Assembly (NCBI RefSeq): GCF_039523335.1
Contig: NZ_BAAAFC010000001.1
Span: 682,001-746,000, forward strand
DNA: 64,000 nt
DNA from: Marinobacter szutsaonensis
Lineage (GTDB): Bacteria > Pseudomonadota > Gammaproteobacteria > Pseudomonadales > Oleiphilaceae
Direction of reading: 5' to 3'
Shown here in pieces: positions 20,376 to 29,898 of this stretch. Position numbers and translations under genes: made by a program. The notes beneath the pieces are model-generated. The model had not been told where the DNA came from. It did not search any database and saw only the letters and a list, made by a program, of their open reading frames with translations. Numbering within the stretch: the stretch's first letter is position 1; each line of letters opens with the position of its first letter.

Positions 20376-21623
20376 TCAGTCCTCGTAGCGACGGAAGATC
20401 AGTGTTCCGTTGGTACCACCAAAGCCGAAGGAGTTCGACAAGGCTACTTGCAGATCCGCCTTGCGGCACTCATTGGGAACCAGGTCCAGATCGCAGCCCT
20501 CATCGGGATTGTCCAGGTTGATGGTCGGCGGCAGGATGCCCTCTCGCAAGGCCAGGACCGAGAAGATGGCCTCGACCGCGCCCGCTGCACCCAGCAGGTG
20601 GCCAGTCATGGACTTGGTGCTGCTCATGGCAAGCTTTTCGGCGTGGGTGCCAAACACACTTCTGACGGCTTTGACCTCGGCAACATCACCCACCTGTGTG
20701 GATGTGCCATGCGCATTGATGTAATTAACCGCTTCCGGATCAAGGCCCGCATCGCGGATGGCATTCTGCATGGACCGGGCTGCGCCCTCGCCAGACTCCG
20801 GCGGCGCGGTGATGTGGAAGGCGTCGTCACTCATACCGAAGCCGATCACTTCGCCATAAATGGTCGCCCCACGATTCCGGGCATGCTCCAGGTCCTCAAG
20901 CACCAGCACGCCGGAACCGTCGCTCAGGACAAAACCGTCCCGATCCCGATCCCAGGGGCGACTGGCCTTTTCCGGCTCGTCATTGCGGGTCGACAGAGCC
21001 CGCGCGGCGGAAAACGCCGCAACACCGGTCCGTGTGGTCGCCATCTCGGAACCACCGGCCAGCATGACGTCCGCATCCCCATAGGCAATGGTCCGGGCGG
21101 CGTAGCCGATATTGTGGGTACCGGTGGTACAGGCAGTCACAATGGAGATGTTGGGGCCCCGGTACCCGAAGCGGATGGCGGTATTACCCGACACCATGTT
21201 GATGACGGACGCAGGCACAAAGAATGGAGAGACTTTCCGGGGCCCGGACTTCTCCATCTGGATGACACTTTTCTCAATGAATTCCAGGCCCCCGATACCG
21301 GAGCCGATGGCAACACCCACCCGATCCCGGTCAAGCGCGTCATATTGCTCGAGACCGCTGTCATCAACTGCCTGCTGGGCGGCGATCAGTCCGTAATGGA
21401 TAAAAGCGTCGAGTTTCCGGGCATCCTTGGTGGACAGGTACTGGCTGATATCCAGATTCTTGACCGACCCGCCAATCCGGGTGTTGTACCCGGAGGCATC
21501 AAAACGGTCGATCATGCCGATTCCGCTGCGTCCGGCCTTGATGGCATCCCAGGAGCTCTGCACATCGTTACCGACCGGGGAGAGCATGCCCATACCCGTG
21601 ATGACAACCCGTCGTTTACTCAT
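20376..21623 (-). CDS. fabF: 3-oxoacyl-[acyl-carrier-protein] synthase II
   Basis: Elongating ketoacyl-ACP synthase. The Cys-His-His triad is visible: [26 protein letters not shown] and [12 protein letters not shown]. The ATG at 21623 ([12 protein letters not shown]) gives 415 residues and matches the family start; an in-frame GTG at 21635 would add four residues. A terminator between acpP and this gene suggests partial readthrough or a separate promoter. Confidence 0.96.
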   Translation of the reverse strand: MSKRRVVITGMGMLSPVGNDVQSSWDAIKAGRSGIGMIDRFDASGYNTRIGGSVKNLDISQYLSTKDARKLDAFIHYGLIAAQQAVDDSGLEQYDALDRDRVGVAIGSGIGGLEFIEKSVIQMEKSGPRKVSPFFVPASVINMVSGNTAIRFGYRGPNISIVTACTTGTHNIGYAARTIAYGDADVMLAGGSEMATTRTGVAAFSAARALSTRNDEPEKASRPWDRDRDGFVLSDGSGVLVLEDLEHARNRGATIYGEVIGFGMSDDAFHITAPPESGEGAARSMQNAIRDAGLDPEAVNYINAHGTSTQVGDVAEVKAVRSVFGTHAEKLAMSSTKSMTGHLLGAAGAVEAIFSVLALREGILPPTINLDNPDEGCDLDLVPNECRKADLQVALSNSFGFGGTNGTLIFRRYED

Positions 21624-21690
21624 ATCCTCTTGCACCTGATCTTGTCCGTGGAAAAACAGAACGCCGATTGAACCTGAATTTCAGCCAATA

Positions 21691-21729
21691 AAAAAGCCGT
21701 CCCCCGATATTTCACAAGGACGGCTTTTT
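21691..21729 (-). terminator. Intrinsic terminator between acpP and fabF
   Basis: Perfect 12-bp arms AAAAAGCCGTCC and GGACGGCTTTTT with a 15-nt loop, 26 nt past the acpP stop. It probably sets a high ratio of ACP transcript to downstream fabF transcript. Confidence 0.9.
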
Positions 21730-21754
21730 GCCTGGCTTACTTAATCGCAGAGTA

Positions 21755-21988
21755 TCAGGTGTGCGCGACGATGTAGTCGATCGCGTCCTGAACAGTGCCC
21801 AGCTTTTCGGCCTCTTCGTCAGGAATCTCGGTTTCGAATTCCTCTTCCAGGGCCATAACCAGCTCAACAGTGTCCAGTGAGTCAGCGCCAAGATCCTCTA
21901 CAAAAGAAGATGTGTTCTGAACTTCGGACTCTTTAACGCCCAACTGTTCACAAACGATCTTCTTCACGCGCTCTTCAACTGTACTCAT
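21755..21988 (-). CDS. acpP: Acyl carrier protein
   Basis: Carries acyl chains on a phosphopantetheine arm in fatty acid synthesis. 77 acidic residues with the attachment serine in [18 protein letters not shown]. The ATG at 21988 ([10 protein letters not shown]) is preceded by GAGGAC; the longer open frame to 22057 adds residues unlike ACP. Sits between fabG and fabF, with its own terminator. Confidence 0.98.
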   Translation of the reverse strand: MSTVEERVKKIVCEQLGVKESEVQNTSSFVEDLGADSLDTVELVMALEEEFETEIPDEEAEKLGTVQDAIDYIVAHT

Positions 21989-22106
21989 AATGTCCTCACT
22001 TTGTGTGTCAACCAAGCAACTCAAGTGCTGCCAGTTTAGATTAAACCCTACCTGCAAACAAGCAGGGACTCAGTCAAACATGTTGCGCGACAAGGAGTTG
22101 CGCAGA

Positions 22107-22124
22107 AGCCCCGGATTCGGGGCT
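22107..22124 (-). other. GC hairpin at the fabG end
   Basis: AGCCCCGGATTCGGGGCT directly follows the fabG stop codon. There is no T-run, so it may be an attenuator, processing site or mRNA 3' stabiliser rather than a full terminator. Confidence 0.4.
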
Positions 22125-22867
22125 TATCCCATGTACATTCCGCCGTTTACGTGAATGGTCTCTCCCGTCACGTAAGCGGCTGCATCCGACGCCAGGAAAG
22201 CCACCACTGCGGCCACTTCCTCCGGCTCACCCAGACGACCGGCGGGTATGATTTCCAGCATAGCCTCGCGCTGCTTGTCGTCCAGTTTTTTGGTCATATC
22301 CGTGTCGATAAAGCCCGGCGCCACACAGTTGGCGGTAATGCCCCGGTTCGACATTTCCTTGGCCAGACTGCGGGTAAAGCCTTCAACACCGGCCTTGGCA
22401 GCGCAGTAATTGCCCTGCCCCGGATTGCCCATACCGGCAACCACGGAACTGATGTTGATGATACGTCCCCACTTGGCCTTGGCCATGCCACGCAGGACCG
22501 CCTTGCTGGTGCGGTACACGCTGGACAGGTTGGTCTCCAGGACCGATGTCCAGTCGTCTTCTTTAAGACGCATCAGCAGGTTGTCCCGGGTAATGCCGGC
22601 ATTATTGACCAGAATCTGGGGCGCACCGGATTTTTCCGTCAGTGCCTTGAGGCCAGACTCTATACTTTCCGGGTCCGATACATCCATGACGATGCCGTAA
22701 CCTTTCAGGCCGGCATCCGCAAACGCCTTCGAAATCGACTCGGCGCCCGCTTCACTGGTGGCGGTACCTACAACTTCAGCGCCCTGCTGCGCGAGCGCCT
22801 GGGCAATGGCCTTGCCAATGCCACGGGTTGCGCCGGTCACCAGTGCAACTTTACCTTCCAAAGACAT
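22124..22867 (-). CDS. fabG: 3-oxoacyl-[acyl-carrier-protein] reductase
   Basis: NADPH-dependent reduction of ketoacyl-ACP. Short-chain dehydrogenase of 247 residues with the cofactor motif VTGATRGIGKAIA, NNAG in ILVNNAGITRDN, catalytic Ser in INISSVVAGMG and YCAAK. Lies between fabD (15 nt) and acpP in the conserved cluster. Confidence 0.97.
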   Translation of the reverse strand: MSLEGKVALVTGATRGIGKAIAQALAQQGAEVVGTATSEAGAESISKAFADAGLKGYGIVMDVSDPESIESGLKALTEKSGAPQILVNNAGITRDNLLMRLKEDDWTSVLETNLSSVYRTSKAVLRGMAKAKWGRIINISSVVAGMGNPGQGNYCAAKAGVEGFTRSLAKEMSNRGITANCVAPGFIDTDMTKKLDDKQREAMLEIIPAGRLGEPEEVAAVVAFLASDAAAYVTGETIHVNGGMYMG

Positions 22868-22882
22868 CTAAGACTCCTTTCG

Positions 22883-23821
22883 TCAGGATTGGCCGAAAGC
22901 TTCCAGAGCCTTCGCCAGTGAATCCGGATCTTCGATTCCGTAAACCGGGAGGCTACGGTCAATTCGCTTGATCAGTCCTGCCAGTACCTTGCCGGTGCCA
23001 CATTCAACCGCCATCTCGACACCTTCAGAGACCAGCTTGCGCACGGAATCGGTCCACAGTACCGGTGAATAAAGCTGCTTGAGGAGGTTGGCCTTGAGTT
23101 TGTCAGCATCGGTTTCAGCCGACGCGTGAACATTCTGGACCACCGGAATGACAGCATCGTTAAAGCGCACATCGTTAAGCGCCTCAGCAAGCTCTTCAGC
23201 AGCGCCTTTCATCAGTGCACAGTGGGACGGCACGCTGACCGGCAGCGGCATGGCCTTCCGGGCGCCCTGCTCTTTACAGACCTCAATGGCACGGTCAACG
23301 GCCGCAGCCGAACCCGCGATGACGACCTGGCCGGGTGCGTTGAAGTTTACTGCAGAGACTACGTCGCCCTGGGCCGCGCTCTCGCACGCAGCTACCACAT
23401 CGGCGTCGTCAAGACCGAGGATTGCAGCCATCTTGCCTTCGCCGGCAGGAACCGCCTGCTGCATCAGCTCGCCCCGAAGGCGGACCAGCTTGACGGCCTC
23501 GACGAAATCCAGGCTTTCGGCGGCGACCAGAGCGCTGTACTCGCCCAGGCTGTGACCGGCAACGAAGCTCGGCGCACGACCGCCGGCAACGAACCACTGG
23601 CGCCAGAGGGCAACACTGGCGGTCAGCAGCGCAGGCTGGGTAACCATGGTCTGGTTGAGCTCCTCGGCCGGTCCTTTCTGGCAAAGATGCCAGAGATCGT
23701 AACCAAGCACGTTGGAGGCTTCAGCGAATGTTTTGTTGATGATAGGCCAGGCTTCGGCAGCGTCACTGAGCATGCCGACCGACTGGGACCCTTGTCCGGG
23801 AAAAATAAAGGCTGATTTCAT
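22883..23821 (-). CDS. fabD: Malonyl-CoA:ACP transacylase
   Basis: Loads malonate onto ACP. 312 residues from the ATG at 23821 (MKSAFIFPGQGSQ), with the nucleophile motif AGHSLGEYSALVAA, the Arg in RLRGELMQ and the His in VPSHCALMKG. A TTG at 23866 would extend the frame by 15 atypical residues and is not favoured. Downstream spacing to fabG is 15 nt. Confidence 0.96.
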   Translation of the reverse strand: MKSAFIFPGQGSQSVGMLSDAAEAWPIINKTFAEASNVLGYDLWHLCQKGPAEELNQTMVTQPALLTASVALWRQWFVAGGRAPSFVAGHSLGEYSALVAAESLDFVEAVKLVRLRGELMQQAVPAGEGKMAAILGLDDADVVAACESAAQGDVVSAVNFNAPGQVVIAGSAAAVDRAIEVCKEQGARKAMPLPVSVPSHCALMKGAAEELAEALNDVRFNDAVIPVVQNVHASAETDADKLKANLLKQLYSPVLWTDSVRKLVSEGVEMAVECGTGKVLAGLIKRIDRSLPVYGIEDPDSLAKALEAFGQS

Positions 23822-23931
23822 AGGGCGAATCTTATCGTCATTGAAGGGTTTCGGGAGATTAGCCAATAGTACAAGTTAGGCCAATTATCCGCGAATGCAC
23901 GGCAGATCAGGGACAGACTTTAGTCTCAGGC

Positions 23932-24933
23932 TCAGAGCATGAGATCGTCCAGCCTTTCATTGATGCGGCGGGGGACTTCCAGTTGCACCTCCCGGACCGC
24001 CTGACGAATGGCTGCCAGCATGGCGCGCTCATTGGCATTGCCATGACTCTTGATAACCACGCCCTGAAGCCCGAGCAGACTGGCACCGTTATGCCGGGAC
24101 GGATCCATCAGCTGCAGGAGCCGACCAATGATCGGCCTCGCCAGCAACCCCACAAAACGCCCGTACAGCGAACGGGTAAAGGCCTGCTCCATCAGTTCAA
24201 TCAGCAGACCCGCCACACCCTCACCGGTTTTCAGGGCGATGTTACCGACAAAACCGTCGCACACCACCACATCGGCGACATCCCGGAACAGGTCACTGCC
24301 TTCCACATAGCCGATGTAATTGATGGTTTCGCACTGGGCCAGCATGTGGGAGGCAAGGCGCACCTGTTCGTTGCCCTTGATCTCTTCCTCGCCGACATTG
24401 AGCAGGGCCACCCGTGGCTCGGTCTGGCTGCAGATGGCCGATGCCATCAGCGATCCCATCAGCGCATACTGGTACAGATTCTCGGCGGTGGAATCGACAT
24501 TGGCACCAAGATCCAGAACATGGCACTTGCCGCGAAGCGAGGGAATCAGTTTGGCAATGGCCGGGCGCTCGATACCCGGGTACATCCGGATGATGGAACG
24601 GCCGAAGGCCATCAGTGCACCGGTATTGCCGGCGCTGACGCAGCCCTGAGCCTCACCATCGCGGACCAGGCCAAGGGCAACAGCCATGGAGGAATTCTTC
24701 TTGTGACGCAGAGCATGGGACGGGCGCTCGTTCATACGGACCACATCGGCCGCCTCGACCACCCGGATTCGGGCATGCCCCTCACGCAACAAAGCCTCGA
24801 GCTCACTCCGGATACCCACCAGAATGATGCTCAAGGCTTCGTTTTCACGCACTGCCAGCAGTGCCGCGGACACCACCACTTCGGGTCCGCGGTCACCGCT
24901 CATAGCGTCTATTGCGATGGTAACCGGGGTCAC
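23932..24933 (-). CDS. plsX: Phosphate acyltransferase
   Basis: Makes acyl-phosphate from acyl-ACP for phospholipid synthesis. The protein shows IAIDAMSGDRGPEVVVSAAL at the start, GNTGALMAFGRS, and VVCDGFVGNIALKTGEG. No ATG is available near the start; GTG at 24933 (reading VTPVTIAIDAMSG) is chosen because GGAAG lies 4 nt upstream. Other possible starts are GTG 24951 and TTG 24972. Lies between rpmF and fabD, the conserved order. Confidence 0.93.
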   Translation of the reverse strand: MTPVTIAIDAMSGDRGPEVVVSAALLAVRENEALSIILVGIRSELEALLREGHARIRVVEAADVVRMNERPSHALRHKKNSSMAVALGLVRDGEAQGCVSAGNTGALMAFGRSIIRMYPGIERPAIAKLIPSLRGKCHVLDLGANVDSTAENLYQYALMGSLMASAICSQTEPRVALLNVGEEEIKGNEQVRLASHMLAQCETINYIGYVEGSDLFRDVADVVVCDGFVGNIALKTGEGVAGLLIELMEQAFTRSLYGRFVGLLARPIIGRLLQLMDPSRHNGASLLGLQGVVIKSHGNANERAMLAAIRQAVREVQLEVPRRINERLDDLML

Positions 24934-24977
24934 GGTTCTTCCATCCGACACTTGCGCGGTGACTGGTCGCAACGAGA

Positions 24978-25157
24978 TTACTCGTCGCGTGCTTCGATTA
25001 CCTGCTTACCACGGTAAAAGCCGTCCGGAGATACGTGGTGACGACGATGAACTTCACCAGTGGTTGCATCGGTGGACAGAGCAGCAGTGCTCAGAGCGTC
25101 GTGAGAACGGCGCATGCCACGCTTGGAACGGGTCTTACGGTTTTGCTGTACAGCCAT
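24978..25157 (-). CDS. rpmF: 50S ribosomal protein L32
   Basis: A 59-residue basic protein, [20 protein letters not shown] at the start and [13 protein letters not shown] at the end, clear L32. It lies 81 bp downstream of the yceD gene and just before plsX, the arrangement found in most gammaproteobacteria. The zinc-binding CxxC form is absent, so this is the Cys-free type. Confidence 0.97.
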   Translation of the reverse strand: MAVQQNRKTRSKRGMRRSHDALSTAALSTDATTGEVHRRHHVSPDGFYRGKQVIEARDE

Positions 25158-25238
25158 GATTATGCTCCTGACCTGTTAACGTAAAAATAACGTGTGTTCA
25201 TTGTAACGCGCCGACTCCCGATCGGAGGCTGCGCCCGG

Positions 25239-25793
25239 TTAATGCTTCGTCTTCTTGAGATCCGCCAGCACACTGAACGGATTCTCTTTTCCCGACTTTG
25301 CCGGCTCGGCCGGAGTACCGTCGGGCTCGAGGGCTTCCAGATCTTCCCGGGCCGGACATTCATTCCGATCGTGAAGCGGGAACGGCGGCAGCACCAGCAA
25401 CAGCTCATCCTCTACCATGGCCCAGAGATCCGCACTGAACTCATCGGTCAGGAACGGCTCGAGCTCCCGTGGCAGCTGTTGCGCCTGTTCGTCACTGGTT
25501 ACCAGCCCCAGCACAAACCGGGAGTTCAGCGTAGTGGCCATTGGCCCCATACACCGCTGACACTCCAGATCAACCGGCGCCTCCAGTTCACCCGAGACGA
25601 TGCGGCGGCGCTCCCTGTCCATGTAAAATGACAGCCTGACGCGGCACACAGCACCCTCATCAAACCCCAGAACCGCTTCCCTGAAACGAGCCAAGGCACT
25701 GAGAGGAATCACTCCCTCCAGCACGGTGTTCTGCTCCGCCAACCGATAAGGGTCAACGGATTTGGGCAACTCGGCGTTTGACGCTTTTGACAT
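25239..25793 (-). CDS. yceD: YceD family protein (DUF177), 23S rRNA accumulation
   Basis: A 184-residue YceD/DUF177 protein. The central motif CQRCMGPM follows a VDLE stretch, and the C-terminus is acidic then basic. Family members are required for normal 23S rRNA levels and are transcribed with rpmF; the same order is seen here, with a divergent maf gene. Confidence 0.9.
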   Translation of the reverse strand: MSKASNAELPKSVDPYRLAEQNTVLEGVIPLSALARFREAVLGFDEGAVCRVRLSFYMDRERRRIVSGELEAPVDLECQRCMGPMATTLNSRFVLGLVTSDEQAQQLPRELEPFLTDEFSADLWAMVEDELLLVLPPFPLHDRNECPAREDLEALEPDGTPAEPAKSGKENPFSVLADLKKTKH

Positions 25794-25901
25794 AGGCGCG
25801 CAATTTTAGGGGCGAGGCCCGCCGCTGTCAAAGACTTCGTTGCCATTTCGCCACGGGTTACCATGGGGATACGGGTATTTAACGACAAAAGGACCTCGGT
25901 A

Positions 25902-26495
25902 ATGACCAAACCCCTGCTACTGGCCTCATCCTCTCCCTACCGCAAGGCCTTGCTGGAGCGCCTGGCGCTGCCCTTTACCACTGCCAGCCCCGACATCGAC
26001 GAAACACCCATATCCGGCGAGACTGCGGATGACCTTGCCCGGCGACTGGCGGAGAGCAAGGCCCGGGCCCTGGCAGCAAAACATCCCGGCCACTGGATCA
26101 TCGGCTCCGACCAGGTCGCCTGCCTGCCGGACGGCACCCTGCTGCACAAACCCGGCAACCACCCGCAGGCGATAAAACAGTTACGCCAGAGCAGCGGACA
26201 CAGAGTGGTTTTTCTGACCGGCCTGTGCCTGCTCGATGCGGACAGCGGCGAGCGCCAAGTTATCTGCGAGCCTTTTACCGCCCACTTCCGGACCCTGTCC
26301 AGCGAGGAAATCGAGAGCTACCTGAACCGCGAGCAGCCCTATGACTGCGCCGGCAGCTTCAAGATGGAAGGCCTGGGCATCACGCTGTTCGACCGGCTGG
26401 AGGGACGTGACCCCAACAGTCTCGTCGGATTACCCCTGATCGCCCTCAACGGGATGCTCCGGAACTGGGGATGCAATCCGCTGCTTGAGGGCTGA
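25902..26495 (+). CDS. Maf-family nucleoside triphosphate pyrophosphatase, YceF type
   Basis: Hydrolyses non-canonical or methylated NTPs; YceF-type members act on m7GTP. 197 residues from the ATG at 25902 (MTKPLLLASSSPYRKALLE), with AGGA 9 nt upstream. Further motifs are SPDIDETP, IIGSDQVACL and EGRDPNSLVGLPL. The longer frame from 25863 lacks a ribosome site. It is divergent from yceD, as in E. coli, and convergent with sppA. Confidence 0.92.
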   Translation: MTKPLLLASSSPYRKALLERLALPFTTASPDIDETPISGETADDLARRLAESKARALAAKHPGHWIIGSDQVACLPDGTLLHKPGNHPQAIKQLRQSSGHRVVFLTGLCLLDADSGERQVICEPFTAHFRTLSSEEIESYLNREQPYDCAGSFKMEGLGITLFDRLEGRDPNSLVGLPLIALNGMLRNWGCNPLLEG

Positions 26496-26502
26496 CCAGC
26501 CC

Positions 26503-27543
26503 TCAGCGCAACTCCAGCCGGGATTCGAGCAGCTGGCCGGCAAAGCCCTCGCCAAAGGCGACGCCCAGTTGATCCACAAAATCCTGGAGCGGGGATTTCC
26601 GGTGACTATAATCCACCAGCTTCTCCGCACCTACAACTTCCCGGGCGACAGAGGAGGTGCTGCCGAGGCCGTCAATCAGCCCCAGCTCCATTGCCTGCTC
26701 ACCGCTCCAGACCAGACCACTGAAAAGCCGCTCGTCGTCGGCGAGGCGATCACCCCGGCCTCGCTTTACCGCCTCGATAAACTGGCGATGGGTATTCTCC
26801 AGCACCGAGCTCCAGAACTGGACTTCCTCCTCATCCTCCGGTGAGAAGGGATCCAGGAAGGCCTTGTTGTCGCCGGCGGTATACAACCGGCGCTCCACGC
26901 CAACCTTGTCCATGACCTCGGTAAAGCCGAAGCCACCGGCAATCACACCGATGGAGCCCACCAGGCTGGCCCGGTTGGCGTAGATTTCATCCGCGGCCGC
27001 GGCAATGTAATAAGCACCGGAAGCACCGATGTCGGAAATGACCGCGTAGACTTTCTTGTCCGGATACTCTTCCCGGAGGCGTTTGATCTCGTCGTATACG
27101 TAACCGGACTGGACCGGGCTTCCACCGCCGCTGTTGATTCGCAGCACCACGGCTTTGGACGACTCAGCCTCGAATGCCGAACGAAGTGATCCGACAATAT
27201 TATCGGCGCTGGCCAGCTCGTCCGCGGCGATGGTGCCATTGACCTCGATCACCGCGGTGTGAACTCCGGTCCCGGCATCGAGACTCTCCCCGAACGGAAA
27301 CCGGATCAGGAACAGCAGCGCGAACAGATAGCCGAAGGTCAGAAATTTGAAGAAGATCCCCCAACGGCGACTGCGGCGCTGTTCCGCCTGGAGTGACATG
27401 ACCAGCTTCTCGATCAGCTTCCAGTCGCGATTACTCTCCGGCGGCATCTCCGGGCCTTTCCTGCCCAGCCACGAACGGCCAGAAGACTTCCTGGCCGGCT
27501 CATCACCCCATTCCGGCGACTTGTCAGAATCCCACTCACTCAT
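26503..27543 (-). CDS. sppA: S49 family signal peptide peptidase
   Basis: Membrane protease that degrades cleaved signal peptides. One N-terminal membrane segment (FFKFLTFGYLFALLFLIRFP), then a single S49 domain with INSGGGSPVQSGY, the Ser region SDIGASGAYYIAAAADEIYA and the Lys region SLVGSIGVIAGGFGF. At 346 residues this is the short single-domain form, not the 67-kDa E. coli type. Lies 30 nt after a HAD phosphatase gene in the same direction. Confidence 0.93.
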   Translation of the reverse strand: MSEWDSDKSPEWGDEPARKSSGRSWLGRKGPEMPPESNRDWKLIEKLVMSLQAEQRRSRRWGIFFKFLTFGYLFALLFLIRFPFGESLDAGTGVHTAVIEVNGTIAADELASADNIVGSLRSAFEAESSKAVVLRINSGGGSPVQSGYVYDEIKRLREEYPDKKVYAVISDIGASGAYYIAAAADEIYANRASLVGSIGVIAGGFGFTEVMDKVGVERRLYTAGDNKAFLDPFSPEDEEEVQFWSSVLENTHRQFIEAVKRGRGDRLADDERLFSGLVWSGEQAMELGLIDGLGSTSSVAREVVGAEKLVDYSHRKSPLQDFVDQLGVAFGEGFAGQLLESRLELR

Positions 27544-27573
27544 GCATACATCCTGTCAGCAACTGCATTGGCA

Positions 27574-28230
27574 CTACCGGGCCCAGAGTCCCAGAATGCG
27601 ACGAAGATCCGGCACTGATTCAACGATGGCATGGGGATCGTATTCCCCCAGCACGTCCCGCTTGTGCACCCCCCACTCGACACCGATTGAGGGCATACCG
27701 ATACGGCGAGCCATCTCAAGATCATAGCGGGTATCGCCAATCATCACCGCCTCAGACGGCTCAATCCGATAAAATTCCAGAATTTCTTTCAACATGGCAG
27801 GATCCGGCTTGGAGCGGGTCTCATCGGCGCATCGGGTGATTTCGAAGTGCTCACCCAGACCACTGGTGACCAGCGCGCCCTCGAGCCCCCGACGACTCTT
27901 GCCGGTGGCGACCGAACAGCTACGCCCGAACTCCCGCAGGTCCGCCACCAACTCGGCCATGCCCTCAAAGACATTCTGGGGCGTGGTTACCTTGCTAAAA
28001 AAATAGCGGGCGTAACCCTCACGGATCGTGTTCATCTCATCCCGGGAGATGCCCGGGTACAGTTTCTCCAGTGCTTCAACCATGCCCAGGCCGATAATAT
28101 CCCGGTAGGCCTCGCGTTCCAGCTCGGGATAGCCCAGCTCAGTGGCCGCCTGGTGCAGACTGTCGGCGATGTGGTCTACGGAATCCACCAGGGTGCCGTC
28201 CCAGTCAAATATCACTACTTTTACTTTCAT
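27574..28230 (-). CDS. HAD-superfamily hydrolase, phosphoglycolate phosphatase-like
   Basis: A 218-residue HAD hydrolase: nucleophile motif VIFDWDGTLVDSVDH, helical cap, threonine/serine motif SVATGKSRRGL and the last motif MIGDTRYDLEMARRIGM. The start overlaps the rluC stop by 4 nt, so it is translationally coupled. The same rluC-HAD-sppA order is seen in pseudomonads, where the HAD gene is of unknown substrate. Not necessarily Gph. Confidence 0.88.
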   Translation of the reverse strand: MKVKVVIFDWDGTLVDSVDHIADSLHQAATELGYPELEREAYRDIIGLGMVEALEKLYPGISRDEMNTIREGYARYFFSKVTTPQNVFEGMAELVADLREFGRSCSVATGKSRRGLEGALVTSGLGEHFEITRCADETRSKPDPAMLKEILEFYRIEPSEAVMIGDTRYDLEMARRIGMPSIGVEWGVHKRDVLGEYDPHAIVESVPDLRRILGLWAR

Positions 28231-29300
28231 TTCTCTGATCCTGTCTTGCGGGCCCCGAGGGTCCGGAGCACGCGTTCAAAAGCTTCGTCATAGGGCGCTT
28301 CAAGCCGCATCGGCTCGTCACTGCCCGGCAGCCGGAATTCCAGGGCCCTGGCATGAAGCATCAGCCGCTGCCCGCCAATGGAACGGAAGGCCTTCATACT
28401 CACTTCATCCATATACTTGTCATCGCCCGCGATCGGATGACCCGCCCAGGCACTGTGCACCCGGATCTGGTGGGTCCGGCCGGTCACCGGCGAGGCCTCA
28501 ACCAGGGTGTAACCCTGGAACCGCTCCAGACACCGGAACGTGGTCAGCGACTCCTTGCCCGCCTCGTCGACCCGAACCCGACGCTCCCCGTTGGGCATCT
28601 CGTATCGCAGCAGCGATTCGTTTACCCGATCCACGCCTTCCGGCCAGCTTCCGGCGACCAGGGCGTGGTAGAACTTGCGCACCCGCTTCTGGCGCAACTC
28701 GTCCTGCAGGTAACGCAGCGCCGAGCGCTTCTTGGCAATCATCACCAGACCGGAGGTATCGCGATCCAGCCGGTGCACCAGTTCCAGAAAACGACTGTCG
28801 GGCCGTGCCGACCGGAGCACCTCGATAAGACCAAAACTCAGCCCGCTTCCGCCATGAACCGCAATACCGGAAGGCTTGTTCACCACGAGCATCTGCTCGT
28901 TCTCGAAAATGACCGCCGCTTCCATGACCCCCTGCACCCGGCTGCCGGGCTTCACCTGTTCCGGCTTCTCCTTGCGCACAATCGGCGGGATACGGACGGT
29001 ATCACCGGCCCGCAGCCGGGTATCCGGCTTGACCCGGCCCTTGTTCACCCGGACTTCACCCTTGCGAACGATGCGGTAAATGATACTCCTGGGTACGCCC
29101 CGCAACCGGGACATCAGGAAATTATCCACCCGCTGGTCGTCGTTATCCTCATCGACCGTAACCCACTGGACCCCCTGACGCACTTCCTGCCCAACCCCGG
29201 AAGGCTGCATGGCGGCACCTTCCTTATTTTTCCCGGCGGCTGGCGCCGGTGGTCGCTGGCGGGATCGGGCGTGTTTTTTCGCAACAGGCTTGCGTGACAT
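28227..29300 (-). CDS. rluC: 23S rRNA pseudouridine(955/2504/2580) synthase
   Basis: RluA-family pseudouridine synthase. It starts with a basic Pro/Ala-rich tail (about 45 residues, longer than in E. coli), then an S4-like domain (RVDNFLMSRLRGVPRSIIYR) and the catalytic motif HRLDRDTSGLVMIAKK with its aspartate. Divergent from rne with a 600-bp gap, the usual gammaproteobacterial arrangement. Confidence 0.93.
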   Translation of the reverse strand: MSRKPVAKKHARSRQRPPAPAAGKNKEGAAMQPSGVGQEVRQGVQWVTVDEDNDDQRVDNFLMSRLRGVPRSIIYRIVRKGEVRVNKGRVKPDTRLRAGDTVRIPPIVRKEKPEQVKPGSRVQGVMEAAVIFENEQMLVVNKPSGIAVHGGSGLSFGLIEVLRSARPDSRFLELVHRLDRDTSGLVMIAKKRSALRYLQDELRQKRVRKFYHALVAGSWPEGVDRVNESLLRYEMPNGERRVRVDEAGKESLTTFRCLERFQGYTLVEASPVTGRTHQIRVHSAWAGHPIAGDDKYMDEVSMKAFRSIGGQRLMLHARALEFRLPGSDEPMRLEAPYDEAFERVLRTLGARKTGSEK

Positions 29301-29331
29301 GGAGTTCCTTGCGGACGACGCGTTTTGAGGA

Positions 29332-29360
29332 TTGAACAGCTGCTGTAATACTGTTATATT
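29332..29360 (+). promoter_or_regulatory. Predicted sigma-70 promoter of rne
   Basis: TTGAAC (29332-29337), 17-bp spacer, TATATT (29355-29360). Start of transcription near 29367 would leave a leader of about 530 nt. Confidence 0.6.
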
Positions 29361-29898
29361 CCGGCGTGCTCTGCCGTTTGTCTACGGCCTGGCCTACTCG
29401 AGCCAGAAGCCGGAGCGGCAGAAGTATACCGACACTATCAGAGAGTTTGAACGCCGGCGCCCGATCAGATACCGGGAACGGCGCAGGAAATGCTTCCGGA
29501 ATACGCTTCCGCAGACCGATGAAAGGCTGGCAGGAACCTCCGGGAGAACAGGAACCGTGCGGAAAACCGACGGGCGACATCGCGAAGAATCATTGCCACG
29601 CAAGGCCGGGCCGTCCAGCTTACCAATACGACGTGAGACCCAGGCACCTGTGTGAACCTGAAAACGGATAACATGCGTCAACAGACATTCACCCTATACG
29701 ACCTCTCCCTGCCAACAGGCAGAAGGACCGTCGGCGGTGGTACTGAACCAACGGAATCACGCCCCATAAGGGTCTGATTCGGTCTGGGCCGCCGGCTGCC
29801 TCAGTTGTAACAGGCCCGCGGCACGCACGTTTCGCTTCGCAGATGCGAATCCCCCCGGTTTTCTGTCAAAAACCAAACGACAGGAACCCTTTCTTTCC
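29361..29898 (+). other. Long untranslated leader of rne
   Basis: No gene with a credible ribosome site is seen here. Short open frames (29332-29671) have no recognisable content. RNase E in E. coli controls its own mRNA through a structured leader of several hundred nucleotides; the length and location here fit the same type of control, though the hairpins are not homologous by eye. Confidence 0.5.

Noticed and set aside
29332..29671. Two short rightward open frames in the rne leader
   Set aside because: No ribosome site, no recognisable sequence; they overlap the promoter and the leader.
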